Below are positions 10,501 through 21,954 of a stretch of DNA of 64,000 nt, piece after piece; position 1 is the stretch's first letter, and the number at the start of each line of letters is the position of its first letter. The notes under the pieces are model-generated. The model searched no databases and was not told the DNA's origin. It saw only the letters and a list, made by a program, of their open reading frames with translations. This stretch comes from Doris montereyensis. Taxonomy: Eukaryota > Mollusca > Gastropoda > Nudibranchia > Dorididae. The stretch spans positions 133,501 to 197,500 of the forward strand of contig JAXRKP010000851.1 of NCBI GenBank assembly GCA_037039925.1, given 5' to 3'. Made by a program: the position numbers and the translations under genes.

Positions 10501-11899
10501 CAAACAATTTGCATGTCATGACTTCTTTTAAAAGGTGTGTGATGTACTAAAAACCTGAAGATAAACGCCACGTACAAATGATTTAACACAGAGTTCATAA
10601 CGTTATCTTGTAAAGCATATGATTATGATGAGAATTTTGTCCCATGACAGGTTGGTGTCAATGTCCCCATCCCTGTGCCTTTGCCCATGTTCTCCTTCAC
10701 TGGATCACGAGGCTCTTTCCGTGGTGACCAAAACTTCTATGGCAAACAGGTGTGTGTTCAATTAGATGAATTAGTATGGAGCCCGTGTTTCATGATTGTA
10801 AATACATAGCTATCAACCACGACATAAAAAATGTATTTAGTATGGGGTTTTTTTTTGTGGCTTTAATTATGCAAGTCTGTATTTACTTTGAAAAGTACGT
10901 TTATAAGGGTTAAGTGTATGTTGTTTGTATAGAAACCTTAAGTTAACGGCAAAGATTCAGAGAGAGTGGAGTGATAGTCCAGAGACATCATTCTGAGTTC
11001 ACAAAACAACCGTCGCACTTGTGAAAAAAGACCAGTAATTGGCAAACTTTTTGTTATTTACCTTAGAGGGGATCACTTCAAGTTAAATGATCAATATTTT
11101 CTGGAATATTACAGGCTTTTGTGCGAGTTAGAATTAATTTTCACAGTCAGTGTCTCTATTTTTATTAGAAAAAGTTGGCAGCTATGTAAATGAAATTATT
11201 TATAATTTATGAAAAAGTATTTTCAAGAATAAAATGTATATATCCATACTTACTTTGTGCAAAGCTGATCTGTCTTTAACTTATGCTTCCATCCATTCCT
11301 TTCACTGTCAATGCTCTTTCATAACAAACCAATTGTTTAAAAAATTTGTAAAGACATTACTCCTGTGTTCTCTTTAAGTTGATTGTTACAAAATGTTTTT
11401 GTTTAAATAATTTTAAAGTATAGTGTGAATGTGTTTTACAAAATACTCTTAATAATGAACTAGATTCATTCATTAAGTTTATTTATTTGTTTTTGGTTTG
11501 CATTTTATGCTCCTGTACTAATTGTGAACAAGGTGATGTGTCTAATCAAAGTCAATTAAATCTTTCATTTGATGTATGAATATTGATGTTCTCAGGAGAA
11601 AAGATGATGATAATGATAAGAGTAGTTCTAAGTAAAGAAGGGGCAAAACACATTAACAGTAGAAAGTAGTTGCAAATCATGCCAAAGCATTCATCTACCA
11701 CCCAAAATTGTTGTTTAGTGAAGCATTGACATGAATTAATTAGTTGATATGTTGATTCTGAATGATGCAGCTTATGTAAGTCAATCTTTACTTTCACAGG
11801 AGTACAGTTTTACACCCAGATCAAGACAGTGACACAGATGTGGCGTGGGGAAGATGCCACACCAACGCAGCTGCCACTAATATGCCTGTGCAGCGATAG
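1363..11899 (+). CDS. ALDH6A1: Methylmalonate-semialdehyde dehydrogenase, mitochondrial (gene span, ten exons, 5' end missing)
   Basis: CoA-dependent aldehyde dehydrogenase of the mitochondrial matrix. It converts malonate and methylmalonate semialdehydes to acetyl-CoA and propionyl-CoA in valine and pyrimidine catabolism. Ten exons are recognised at 1363-1522, 1968-2047, 2221-2373, 2960-3105, 4505-4571, 5178-5423, 6198-6378, 9824-10004, 10651-10749 and 11800-11899. Together they encode about 470 residues, matching the family from about residue 64 to the C-terminus; the targeting peptide and N-terminus lie before the window. Diagnostic peptides are PFNF, KPSER, ISFVGS, the nucleophile motif [19 protein letters not shown] and [20 protein letters not shown]. 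Most exons carry a 1-2 nt indel, usually in a homopolymer, with intact splice sites around them, which points to assembly error. The alternative, a decayed copy, is less likely because no exon is lost and no splice acceptor is damaged. Confidence 0.93.
1968..2047 (+). CDS. ALDH6A1: ALDH6A1 exon
   Basis: Reads [20 protein letters not shown] and then DVIRGL, the family segment ending in the AEGDVxRGL motif. It is flanked by AAAAG and GTAAGT. The frame is intact. Confidence 0.9.
2221..2373 (+). CDS. ALDH6A1: ALDH6A1 exon
   Basis: With the acceptor AG at 2219-2220 the exon joins in phase to the previous one and reads [20 protein letters not shown] followed by [16 protein letters not shown] and [12 protein letters not shown] is missing from the CCC of the next proline near 2353, after which PAMIPLW follows in the shifted frame. 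The donor is GTGAGG. Confidence 0.9.
2960..3105 (+). CDS. ALDH6A1: ALDH6A1 exon
   Basis: Reads MFPMAAV, then after a 2-nt loss near 2980 (a GTGTG run) [20 protein letters not shown] and [15 protein letters not shown]. No GT donor follows. The best phase-compatible end is 3105 with a GC donor, or the donor itself is damaged by an indel. Confidence 0.85.
3895..4250 (+). mobile_element. tRNA-derived SINE (family A), copy
   Basis: The tRNA-like head has the B box GTTCGAATCC at 3949-3958. The body contains TTCCTTGGGAAAGACGCTTA, GTGCAAATGGGTAC, GTCCTGTCCAGGAGC, CTTCACTCTATAGAAAC and a tail GAAACTTTACTACTTAC shared with the copy at 50886. It lies in an ALDH6A1 intron. Confidence 0.75.
4290..4420 (+). 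repeat. Fragment of the unclassified 1-kb repeat family (tail region)
   Basis: The blocks GGGGCTACTTCTTCC, CTTTCATCTTTCCTGT and ATCACTGCATATT match, in order, the sequence flanking the - strand copy at 43300-43370. Confidence 0.5.
4505..4571 (+). CDS. ALDH6A1: ALDH6A1 short exon
   Basis: Short exon between TTTTACAG and GTAAGT, reading [15 protein letters not shown] and then VGSDQA, the conserved FVGS cofactor-site segment. The T run at 4549-4553 is two bases longer than the family frame needs, so a stop appears in the raw frame. Confidence 0.88.
5000..5110 (+). repeat. Fragment of the unclassified 1-kb repeat family
   Basis: Shares GGCAACCAAGGA, TTTGACAGTTAC and CTAAAAGGAAAACCCAAA with the two long copies (the last block with the 43.4-kb copy). 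It lies just upstream of the ALDH6A1 exon at 5178. Confidence 0.5.
5178..5423 (+). CDS. ALDH6A1: ALDH6A1 exon with catalytic cysteine
   Basis: Reads GQYIYER, then [35 protein letters not shown] and [20 protein letters not shown]. The catalytic Cys codon is TGC at 5330-5332. One G is missing from the G run at 5197-5199, which throws the raw frame off for about 30 bases around the SKHGKRVQ segment. Confidence 0.95.
6198..6378 (+). CDS. ALDH6A1: ALDH6A1 exon
   Basis: Joins in phase through a split glycine codon (G|GT). Reads [20 protein letters not shown] and [17 protein letters not shown]. Homopolymer indels in the A and T runs at 6335-6348 break the frame before [13 protein letters not shown]. 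The donor is GTAAGT. Confidence 0.92.
6500..6745 (-). mobile_element. tRNA-derived SINE (family B), copy 1
   Basis: Shares with 24418-24720 the blocks AAGGG(A/G)TCTT(T/C)AACA, GTGTTGTGAT and GGACxAGGGGGT. The - strand head resembles a tRNA with a CTCTCAAC anticodon-arm region. It sits directly upstream of the RTE-like LINE inside an ALDH6A1 intron. Confidence 0.6.
6758..9585 (+). mobile_element. RTE-like non-LTR retrotransposon (LINE), decayed
   Basis: The order is 5' monomers (6810-7080), an AP-endonuclease-like region (7200-7450, AWNIR and then ITETKKK after frame changes), and reverse transcriptase. The RT contains [30 protein letters not shown] near 8480-8515 and [11 protein letters not shown] near 8780. 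A C-terminal segment follows with [13 protein letters not shown] and [15 protein letters not shown], then a (GAAA)n tail. Several stops and frame changes break it, and the catalytic FADD box reads FADN, so it is dead. The 5' end is set by the shared start CCGGGCAGTGG in the sister copy at 37224-38362. It lies in an ALDH6A1 intron in sense orientation. Confidence 0.85.
6810..7080 (+). repeat. 5'-UTR monomer array of the RTE-like LINE (about 4 units)
   Basis: About four units of about 65 bp, each with CCTGCTGCCTTGC, then GGCTAAGG(G)AGTT, then CCTGACAGAAA. The same monomer occurs about twice in the sister element at 38190-38315 on the - strand. By position this resembles promoter monomers at the 5' end of other LINEs; the function is inferred. 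Confidence 0.8.
9824..10004 (+). CDS. ALDH6A1: ALDH6A1 exon
   Basis: Reads [20 protein letters not shown] and, after one extra T near 9891-9893, [20 protein letters not shown] and [17 protein letters not shown]. The acceptor is CCAG and the donor is GTAAGG. Confidence 0.95.
10651..10749 (+). CDS. ALDH6A1: ALDH6A1 exon
   Basis: Thirty-three codons with an intact frame, reading [20 protein letters not shown] and [13 protein letters not shown]. Flanked by TGACAG and GTGTGT. Confidence 0.95.
11800..11899 (+). CDS. ALDH6A1: ALDH6A1 last coding exon
   Basis: Reads [20 protein letters not shown] and, after a missing [10 protein letters not shown] with a TAG stop at 11897-11899. A G also appears to be missing at the exon start (G-run shortening). 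Confidence 0.88.
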
Positions 11900-14800
11900 A
11901 AACATTTGCAGCAAAAATTAGATATGTGAGGGTTTTGATAATTGAGCATACTCCTACTTGTGATACAATTGACATTTATTTTTTTTGCTATCTTAAAGAA
12001 TAATCTTGCAAAAATGTTGACTTTTTTTTTTTTTGTAAAGAAAAATACATCACCATAGTTAAATGTTGCACTTAACTTGGGAGGAGTGAAAGCATATTTG
12101 CTTATTAAAGGCAATCCTTGGGTCACTGGCTGTGTTTCGATAGCTTTTGAAAATTTTCACTATTGAGAGGCCTCCGGTTGTGCCCCATTAGCATTAGATC
12201 TTTCTACGAGGCCTATCGAGAGGCCATCAGATCGTATTTTGCCATGGGGGTTATGGGACCAGCAGTAGGTGTCAGTTTGTCTTTGCTACTCAGCTCATGC
12301 ACAACTCAGCCAAGAAGACTAATGAATTAATTGAATGTCAATCGTTTCCACCGTCTTAAAAAGGCAGTTTTAAAAATGCCCGATGGTTGAGACAACATGC
12401 CTCTGAATAAATTTTACGAATATTTGATGCTATTTTAAATGGGGACGGGATTTTTTGTGTCACACTTTCTTCGATTCATTCGACGAGAGAAACGCCATCA
12501 TTTTGTTTTGAGTGGTTGAATTTGAACTATTGGATCATCCCATAGCGGGTGAATTAAAGTTAGCTTTAAACTCTATGATACGAAGCACACTGTCATTGAA
12601 ATTTTGGCATCTAAAATGCTATTTTCTTCCATTTTGCTAAGAAAAAAACATTATAGTTATAGTCATAAGAATAGCAGATTTTTTTAAATTCATAATTTCT
12701 GATCAATTTTTTACTAGTTAAGCATCAAAATGTCTTGAGATTTAACACAGAAAATAACAGTGATAAAAAATAAACCCTATTGTTTATTTTTAAGTGGACA
12801 AAAGAAGAACCCCCATACACACACACACACACACACACACTTATTTCCTTAGCATAGTGGCATATTAGCTATGAAAGAGATAGATGTCAAGTACAAATTT
12901 GTAGCTGGTTTGGTTTTAAAAAAATTCAAACACAATGAACATTTACAAGCAATAATAGAAGAAATCTAAATGTGAATAATTATTAAATCAGTGTTGACAT
13001 AGTGTTGCGTATAATGTCCTTTTCTTTTTTATTTCCCAGATTCCAGTAGACTTGCAAAGAAATCCTGTTGCATTTATTAAAAATATTGGAGAGACAATGT
13101 CTTCAAGCATACCTTTTGTGGACTGATATAACAATGTTTGTGTCATTACCCAAAAAACAATATCTTTTTATATCTTTTGTTAAAGTAATTCTAGGGTGTA
13201 AGATATTGGTACTGTATGAATAACTTATCCACATATTCATTTTATTTCAGTAGATCTGTTTATGCTGGTACGTTTTAAGCATTCTTTTTCAGCAGGTGTT
13301 TTCACTTAAAAGTTGTTGAATATTTATTGTAATATCTTTGTAATTATGAATTGAGAATGATTTACAGACTTGACATGTGATGTTGAAAAGACAGGATGAA
13401 TGTCTCTGTTGATTCTGTTTTATTGCTACTTATCTTTAAAGATATATTTTTTAATCATTTATTTGTTTTAACAGGGATGGAACTCATCTGTAACTCCAAA
13501 TAGTACTTTCTTTAATAGAAACAAATTTTAATTTAATGGAAGAAAAATGATAACAATTCAAGAAAATGATAACAATTCATAAATGAATGTAAACATGATA
13601 GGAAAGGATCTTGGATCTTAAAATCTGTGTTTCTAAATCTGGGTTCACCAATATTTAAGTTTCTTTTATCTTGAGATAGGATTACGATCAATCTACTTAG
13701 CATTAGATGGAAATCAATTACTTCTGTAAACTGTTGACAGTAATGAGTGTAAACTGCTGACAGCTATGATTGAACTAAACTGAGTAGAAGTTTAAATAAG
13801 GTCAGATGTAGATAAATCCAATATATTTTCTTAAAGGAATTAAAAAAGGTGTTATAAAATGTTGATGTCTTCATGTTCAAAACTATTCATTTCCTGCACA
13901 AAAAGAGCCTTTATTTATGATCAAGTTGAGAGTTCACTGATTTAATTTATGATCAAGCTGACAGTTTCATTTTTATTCGTCTCAGCTGAGTCCTATCCCT
14001 GAATTAACTAATGTGTTACTGTTAGTTTTGTAAATTCCATTTAGTCTGTTCTACAAGTATGAAAGGCTCTGAACTATTTTGTACAAACTTTATACATTTT
14101 TATTAGAAATTTGTGTACGAGCTCTCAACAGTATTATCTGATGAAACTAAATGATTTGAATTGAAAATATGAACACTTACATGAAAAATTCATCCTCTTA
14201 CTGTATGTGACTGCATTACTACTACTACCGGTACTACTACAATTAAAAATGAGGCAAATATTTTCTTGCCAATTTTAATTTTTTTAAAATTAGTTATGTG
14301 ACTAGAACACATATTTATGTGTTTATAATAGTTTCAAGTATGTTGTTCAACTTTAATCTAAACACATCATATTCATGGAATCTATTAAATTGATATTTTA
14401 TTTTTGGTAGCATTATACATGTGTGTTTCAAATGAACCTGCTCAATGTCTTCAAGGTGAAGCAAGAATTTCATTGAATAAAGTTTCTTTTCCTACCCACT
14501 CCTTAATCAGATTATTGTCAAAGTTATATGTTAAAACACGTTTAATGACATACCAAACTGTTGCATAACATACTTAAAAGTATGTAAAATGATAACATTA
14601 AAGATTGTGACTTGTTTTGAAGAAATAACATAACACTGTTTTGTTCTTCTTTTTCTCACAGTATGTCTGTTAATATTATTGTCTTTCGTTACATGCTTTT
14701 CAATGTAAAGTTGAAAATGCAGTGACATTTTTTGTTATGTTTAATATCTTCATGTAAATTGTAAATGAAAATTTAAAAAAAATTCATTTACAAACATTTA

Positions 14801-16270
14801 AGCAGATAATGGCTATCTCTTATTCTTTACAGGGAGAAAGACCATGCACATAAAATAAACATGAATAAATGTTAATCATTCAAATATCGCTATTCCATAA
14901 TTTGTGATGTAAAGTTTGTTCACACAAGTTACTGCTAAATCTATTAGCTGAAGGAGTGATTTCACAAGAAGGATATATGTTTTCCCATTCCCAATAGTAT
15001 TTTATAGTTTAATATCATGAATTTGTTTGGGGTATCAAATATTCAAGTCAAGGAAACATAGGTTAGGTAGCATAGAAGTTAATTCTATTGAAAGAAAGAT
15101 GAAATGAAAATGGAATTTTAGGACGTGCGTGCAGATGCTGGCTTTTTGTCTTCCTAGCAGGCAATTTCTGTTCACGTGATATGAAGGCGTTTTAGTTCAA
15201 GTCATTTCCTTCTGCAGGAAGTATTATTATAATTTATGACACCTGGTGCCCCAAGTCAAGTGGTATTAAAATTGACACACATCTTTCACTTTTAAACAGC
15301 TCTTTCGTATGCTCACTGCAGAGTAAGTTCAGGCTAATGTTTCACTATGCTGCTTATTATGAATTTCAAGAATCATTAACAGAAAAAGGAAATCCCATAA
15401 TATGTACTTAATACAACTCAATATTTTGAGAAGAAACCTCTAAATCATTACAACATAGGCTTCTGAAATGTCTGTACCAATAGGAAGTAATAGACTTTGC
15501 TCTGATCTGATGTCCCCACTAAGTATTAATAAATAGGTGAAGAAGTATGTTGATAAGATGGGTTGCAGTCTGCAGCCTCTACTCAGCCTTTTGACTTCTT
15601 AGACAGTGGATGGTGCAATGAAGTGCTTGCAATTGCAAAGCATAAATAATAACCAGTTGGTGATCCTGTACTTAAGCTTGGATGTGGGCTGTTAATACAT
15701 TTTTTTTTTTTAATTTCCATTTCTATAAATAAGTTTGACTTGATGGAATTAACCCAAATTGTACCACAAGCAAGATCACACTGACATATATTAGATATAC
15801 ATGTATATATCAAAAATAAGGAAGAAAGTAGGACCTACGTACTAGAAAACACCTTCCATTCTCACATATCTATGGACTTAAGGGAAAACATAAAGGATCT
15901 CGATTTGAGATAAGTATGAATAAGGACGACTAAGTATAGGTATTCCTCTATCAAACCCAACAACGCACACATAGAAGATCCTTATTGCGGATACTGATCC
16001 GTACTGGTAGTTCATACCGATTTTATAAGTATTGAGGGACAATACTTATTAAGCGACCGAAACTCACCGACACTACCATCGCCGTGAGGTCTGGGATGGA
16101 CTAGGGACATTTTCAAATGACCATAGCAGAGCGGCTGTTGATCGTAGAAAAATCTAATAACACTGTTGAACTCGGCGTCATCCAATTATGGTAAGATTAG
16201 AGCAGAATTTGTTATTTCTCTATAATTTAGAAAATAATATTTATCTTAATTTTTTAGAGAAACAATACTA
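11900..16270. other. ALDH6A1 3' UTR and AT-rich intergenic sequence
   Basis: No coding exon was recognised. The ALDH6A1 3' UTR begins here; AATAAA-type signals are visible near 14476 and 14855, but the true end cannot be chosen. A (CA)n run of about 24 bp is at 12815-12840. The rest is AT-rich unique-looking sequence. A 10-bp stem hairpin (ATAAGTATTG, loop AGGGA) lies at 16025-16049. Confidence 0.5.
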
Positions 16271-16271
16271 T

Positions 16272-16330
16272 ACACTACCCACGTGTTTGATAGGAAAAAT
16301 TGAACCTTCCTATCAAACACGTGTGTAGTG
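16272..16330. repeat. Near-perfect hairpin (inverted repeat, arms about 23 nt)
   Basis: The left arm, with core CACGTGTTTGATAGGA at 16280-16295, is complementary to the right arm TCCTATCAAACACGTG at 16308-16323. Flanking ACACTAC and GTAGTG extend the stem. The loop is about 12 nt. The stem contains the palindrome CACGTG. No TSD or terminal motif was recognised. Confidence 0.8.
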
Positions 16331-17794
16331 AGGTTTTTCTCTAGATGGATACAAAATCTACAACAATGGATGTTGATTTGCTTATTGCCAATGTTTTTAA
16401 AAAAGCCCTTTGTGGAATGTTTCCTTTTTTTTTCTTTTTTCCTCGCTCAGATTGGTAGGCATATATCAAACGGCAATTCGGCCATTGCAGATTTGTTATC
16501 TAGTCCCATTTCAATCAAACTCTATTATATATCTTTGTTTTTCTCACTCTGCCTTTTATCTACCTATAGCTTCCTCCTTCCCCCTCTCTCTCCATTACAC
16601 TTCTCTCTTTCTCTTTGTTTTTTGTTGTTTTGTTTTTCCCCTCTCCTTAGTAGGATATATTATAGTTGAATAGGTTCCGGAAGCCGGGCTGGCACCTTAC
16701 CTCCACGACAGTTTAGAGTGCTTGTGCTTTCAAAATGGCACACATGTTGTGTTTTCATATATTGTCTTTAAAATTTATTTGGTTCAATATATCCCATAAT
16801 TTTTTTTTTGTTTGTTTTTGTTTTTTTGCAATGCAAATTAGATATCTAAAGATAATCATACATAATCTGAATAGTTCTTATTAAACTTTCCTCACCTCCC
16901 CCAACACGCTGCATAATTTAATTAATGCAATGACTGTTTGCTAACGCTATCACTACTATCATTTTACTATTTACACCATCTTTACTTTACTAGTATTACT
17001 ATCGTCCTCTATCACTGCCTAATATTTGTTCTTCTTTCTTTTTCCTTAGTATAGAGATGATTATAATGATATTTATACTTGTAGAAATTTTGACTATTAA
17101 ATGAACTTAGGATAGGGATGAAATATAATAATGATCATTTTGAGGCTTTTGCCTCTCTTGTCTGTTCGCTTCCATTCATCATATCTTTTCTTGTTTTCTT
17201 TTTCTCTTCTTGTTTTATTGAATTTTCAAAACAAAACACCACTACAAACATGAAAACAAAAACAAGAAAACGTTAAAAGAATATAAAGATAAAATAAACA
17301 AAATACCCGGGACAAAACATCCGAATAGCAACCATCCCCATCACCCAACCTGTCTTTAAACGAAAAAGAAAAATGAAAGAAAAATATGTCAGTTATAATT
17401 ACGTGTGAATATTTCCTTTGTCGTGTATATTGGAAGTATCTATCGGGGTGATTATCTTTCAAACGAAGAAAAGAGGTGGTGATATCCACCAAAAGTTTGC
17501 CTCTCTCTGTTGGTGGCATGAATTCCATGTCTTCCTCTTTTTTAATCTAGGAAGCACGTATCAAGTAACAAAAAATTCTTCATCAGATCCGACTGACAAC
17601 ACACTGTGCTGACAAGAATAGAATAGACCGGAAGTAAGTATCCTTTGTGTGCACACAAGAGAAGTAAGTTCTTACCATAAGTAACATATTTTAAGGATAC
17701 TTATTTTCAGGATCCTTTGTGTTTTCCCCTTTAGGTTAGTCAATATTTCGACTTAACACAACCACTGCAAGCACAACCTAAATGTTGTGAGCGC
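16331..17794. other. Intergenic, no gene recognised
   Basis: Pyrimidine-rich stretches at 16420-16650 and 17160-17220 give spurious open frames. An inverted pair, AAGTATCCTTTGTG near 17635 against AAGGATACTTATTTT near 17693, directly precedes the minisatellite. Confidence 0.5.
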
Positions 17795-18480
17795 CGGTGC
17801 TATACACCGAGCGTTAGGTTGTAATATTTGTATTCTATTACTATTACATCCAGAGTGCTATACACGAAGCGTTAGGTTGTAATATTTGTATTCTATTACT
17901 ATTACATCCAGAGTGCTATACACCGAAGCGTTAGGTTGTAACTATTTGTATTCTATTACCCTATTACATCCAGAAGTGCTACACCCGGCGTTGGTTGTAA
18001 TATTTTGTATTCTATTACTATTACATCAGAGTGCTATACACCGAGGCGTTAGGTTGTAATATTTGTATTCTGTTACTATTACATCCAGAGTGCTATATAC
18101 ACGGCGTTAGGTTGTAATATTTGTATTCTATTACTATTACATCAGAGTGCTATACACAGGCGTTAGGTTAGCAATATTTGTATTCTAATACTATTACATC
18201 CAGAGTCAGCGTTAGGTTGTAATATTTGTATTCTATTACTACATCAGAGTGCGAACTACACGGGCGTGAACACACCTTCGTTCTATATACCGAGAGGGCA
18301 CTGTGTGGGTTCTTGAGGAGGAAAACGTCACTTATTTTTGGCTGTAATATTTGTATTCTATTACTATTACATCAAAGCCACGACCTACACGGTGTGGCGC
18401 CTTTGTTCTATATACGAGGCACTGTTTAGGTCGCGGGGAAGGAACTGTGTTATTTATTTTGGTTGTATCCTACATTTGAA
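17795..18480. repeat. Minisatellite array, 58-bp unit plus longer variant
   Basis: Eight consecutive units of about 58 bp start near 17811, 17869, 17928, 17988, 18045, 18103, 18160 and 18208. Each contains GCGTTAGGTTGTAATATTTG, TATTCTATTACTATTACATC and GAGTGCTATACAC. Two longer units of about 120-130 bp follow (18240-18480). They share the TAATATTTGTATTC core but carry an extra block with TTCTATATACGAGG and GGCACTGT. The neighbouring units vary by small indels. Confidence 0.9.
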
Positions 18481-20269
18481 TTAACCAATGGCGCAAGATG
18501 CTGATATCATGTGCTAAATATGTAGCTGCAAGTAAAAGAAAGGAACAGGGAGTCAGGGTTCAAAGGTAAAGTAACAACAAAAACATTGACTCAAGCATTA
18601 CATGACTAATATTTACTAATAAAAAAGAAAATGAGAGACAACATGGATGTATTATAAAAACACATAATTTGCTTTTATTTACATACTTAAAATTTGGAAC
18701 CAATCTTTCATTTTTGTCTCATTTATAAAATATGAATTCACCAAGACATAAGGTTGGTACTAAGTGAAAATAATGGTCTTGATTGAGACTTTAGTTTGAC
18801 TGCTAGATAGGCATCGATGATTTATCCCTAATAAAAAAGAAAGTGAAGAAAAAGTGGCAGCAGCTAAATAAACAAAAAAATATTTCCAATACAAATAAAA
18901 TACACTTTACATGTAATACCAGTCAGTAATTTTAACAGATCAAGAGGTTGCGGTTTTCAGTGTACATGAATAGTAAAAAAACGGTAGATAGGGCTTAATG
19001 CTACAAAGATGACTCATGTAGATGAGAGATAAGACTTTCACAATAATGCTGCAATTATAATCATTAAAAATGACTGAATGATCAATTAATTAAAGTAAAA
19101 TGGATTAATGATGTACACAACATGTAAACAGCCATAGCACCACACCACCAATAAATAAACATTCAAAAAATCTTCCTGACACTCTGCAAAATTCGAACAT
19201 TTCTTTTAAAAAATCCGTGGACGAAATGTCCCATTAGGAAACACATCTTTATATCTCTATTTGTTGAAAAATCACCAGTATATAAATAACAGTATAAATA
19301 AATATACATTATATATGTAGCAATATAGCAACTTTATTACTTTAATCTTTTACACCCAAAACCAACACGTAAAAACTCCCTTTGTTACTGCTTGCTTGTA
19401 CATGGAAAAAAAGCCATTCAACAAAGGCATAAAGAGGCAGTTTAAAAAAAAAGATTGAATGGGATCTGGCTTTTCATTTTGGTTTCTGGCATGGCAGGGC
19501 TCGGACTTTAATTTTCAACTTTCAGAAATGAAATAGTAGTTACTCTTTTGTTTGTCAAACCTGATTCTTATACTCTGCTCATACATACATAAAAATTATT
19601 TCCCTCAATTTTAATTTTTAATTTCAATGTTTAGAAATGGCTCACTTATAGGTTATACATTAAAAATTAAATGAATTGGTGAATGATATTTTTTCCTGTA
19701 ATAGACAAAACTAATAACAACTAATATCTTGGATGATCAATGACGAACAAAAAAATTTGTAAGAAAGTTTCTTCATTTCACCTTTTTTAAAAATGCCAGT
19801 GCTAATACAATTTAATGCTACATTGTCCATGTGCTAATATTTTGGTCTTAATCGTTTTGGGCGGTTTTTGAAAAAAAATGAGAGGAAAAATGTTTCCTGG
19901 ATATGAACTACATCGTTCTTTAAAATGTGTCAATGATAACTCAGGAATGCCTAGACCCATTTTATCCTCATGTACTACGATGATAGATCGAGATCACAGG
20001 ATGAGGGTGTTAACATGAGTCAGTTTCATTTTGGCTAAGTCTGACGTAGGCCAATTTTTTAGCACACCGACGGTATGTAACTGATGTGGCAAAAATATAA
20101 TGGACTGTACTCATTGTTAGATCCAGCCTACTTTCAAACAGGGATTGGAGCTTTGGACTTGCATTGAGTGACAATCAAGGCCGCTCTCTTTTCTTTCTTC
20201 AGACATGTTCTGAAGTTGAAAGGAAAAATAAATCAAATGGTTCATATTTGAATTGGGTTGAAAGGCAGA
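18481..20269. other. AT-rich intergenic sequence
   Basis: No coding similarity, RNA gene or repeat structure was recognised here. Confidence 0.4.
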
Positions 20270-20520
20270 GATAAATGTTTCTTTCAGGCCTTGTAGCATA
20301 TCCTGATTTCTGTAGCATTAAGCTGAACAGGCGATGTGATACAACAAGATCATCCCTGGACAGGGTGCTGATTGGTCTGTTGCATTTTTTGAGCTAGATG
20401 GTACCCATTCACACCTAGGCAGAATAAGGAAGAGGGTGTGAACAGTTTTTCCAAGAACATCATATGAGCCTTACAAAACTAGGATTTGAACCTATGACCC
20501 AACCATGTACCACTACCAAT
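20270..20520 (-). mobile_element. tRNA-derived SINE (family A), copy
   Basis: On the - strand it shows a B-box-like GGTTCAAATCC near 20490, then a body with TTCTTGG, GAATGGGTACC, CCTGTCCAGGG, TTCAGCTTAATGCTACAG and AATCAGGATATGCT. The same body landmarks occur at 3895-4250, 21955-22260 and, reversed, at 50886-51180. Confidence 0.65.
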
Positions 20521-21954
20521 AAACCAACGTCATGTATTGATGAATGTACTTGAAATGAACGACTGAAGAAAAGTCAAATGCTCATCCCTTTCAATAATTC
20601 CAATAAACAGATCCACTCTTGTACAACATATAATGCATGTGACACTACTACAAGTACTACCAATCGCTTATATACTTTTTCAAAAACGAAGAAATGATAA
20701 AAAAAACTTGAAAATAGCAGTTACATACTGCATATGATATGACTATGAGCATGTGTGAGTCAGGTCAAAATCATTAAGCCAACATCTCTTTCCTGTAAGT
20801 GGGTGGGTACAGGTTTTACACTCTGGACGGACCAATTTTGTTGTTGTTGAGATAAGCTGGGAAAGGGATGAGAGTGAAAATGCCATGACTGGGACTGGTA
20901 CATAGCAACAGCATATTTGGGGAGTGTCAAAGTAAAAGACAAAGAGGGTTGTGCTCCAGATTGTGCACAAACTTTATGCAAAATCAAGAAGGGAAAAAAG
21001 CAAATTTTTGTTTCACTTGGGTATTTTGTAATGGTAAGGAATGATGACAAAAACCCCTGACCGATTTGTAAAATATGAATAACTTTTCATGGTGAATGAA
21101 TTCTTTTATCTATTAAATGATGTGACATAATACATATTTTATAAAAACAGTTCCATTCTCTAAACATGATAAATGATAAAATTCTCTTTGAAACTATTCT
21201 CTGCAATTGCGTTTTGGTGTGTTCTGTTTTGCCTTATTCAATTGATATCTCTGGTATGACGAAAGTATCTAAATGAAAATTATGAACAAATGTGATATAT
21301 ATATACTTTCTCTTTCTAGAACATTGAATTGGACTGAATATGAGAATAAAATGATAATAGATATAATATATATATGATATAATATGTAAAATTAAAAAAT
21401 ACATGTTGCTATTTACATGATCATAAAAATAAATCAGCATCTCACACTTTCACAGCTCATTCGTTTCTAAATCTCAGAATATCTCACTCTTCCTCCTAAG
21501 TAAAAATCACAATAATAAAAAAACAAAACAAAGAACCCCTGCCCCAAGAAAAACAACAAACAACAGATAATTAAAACTAAAAATCAAAGCAACCTCCCAC
21601 CTAGCCCACAAACCCAAATAAAAAGATCCAACAACAATAACAACAACATGAAATATAAAACAATATAATGGCATGATTTCAAAAGAAATGAACGGTTTCA
21701 ATCCGATGTGTGGAAGATCAAAATGTGTGGACAAAGTGATTGATTTTACATTATTTTTTTTAAATTCTGTATCCCACTAATGCAATCCTTATGAGTCTCT
21801 TTTATCACAAGGCCAGACTACGAGGCTTGTGATGGGAAAATGTACATACATAGTTTACCCTATTGGGGCCTGTCTGTGTCAGTCTGCTGTAGAATGGTTT
21901 TACAGCTTGGTAAGGTGACGTGAAATTACTAGGACTTTTAAAATGTAAAATTAA

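Noticed and set aside
16328..16673. Two overlapping + strand frames with Phe/Ser/Leu-rich products
   Set aside because: They arise from a pyrimidine-rich tract; there is no homology, no splice context and no conserved motif.
17795..18480. CRISPR-like appearance of regularly spaced repeats
   Set aside because: The whole unit, including the would-be spacer, is repeated; the genome is eukaryotic and no cas genes are present. It is a minisatellite.
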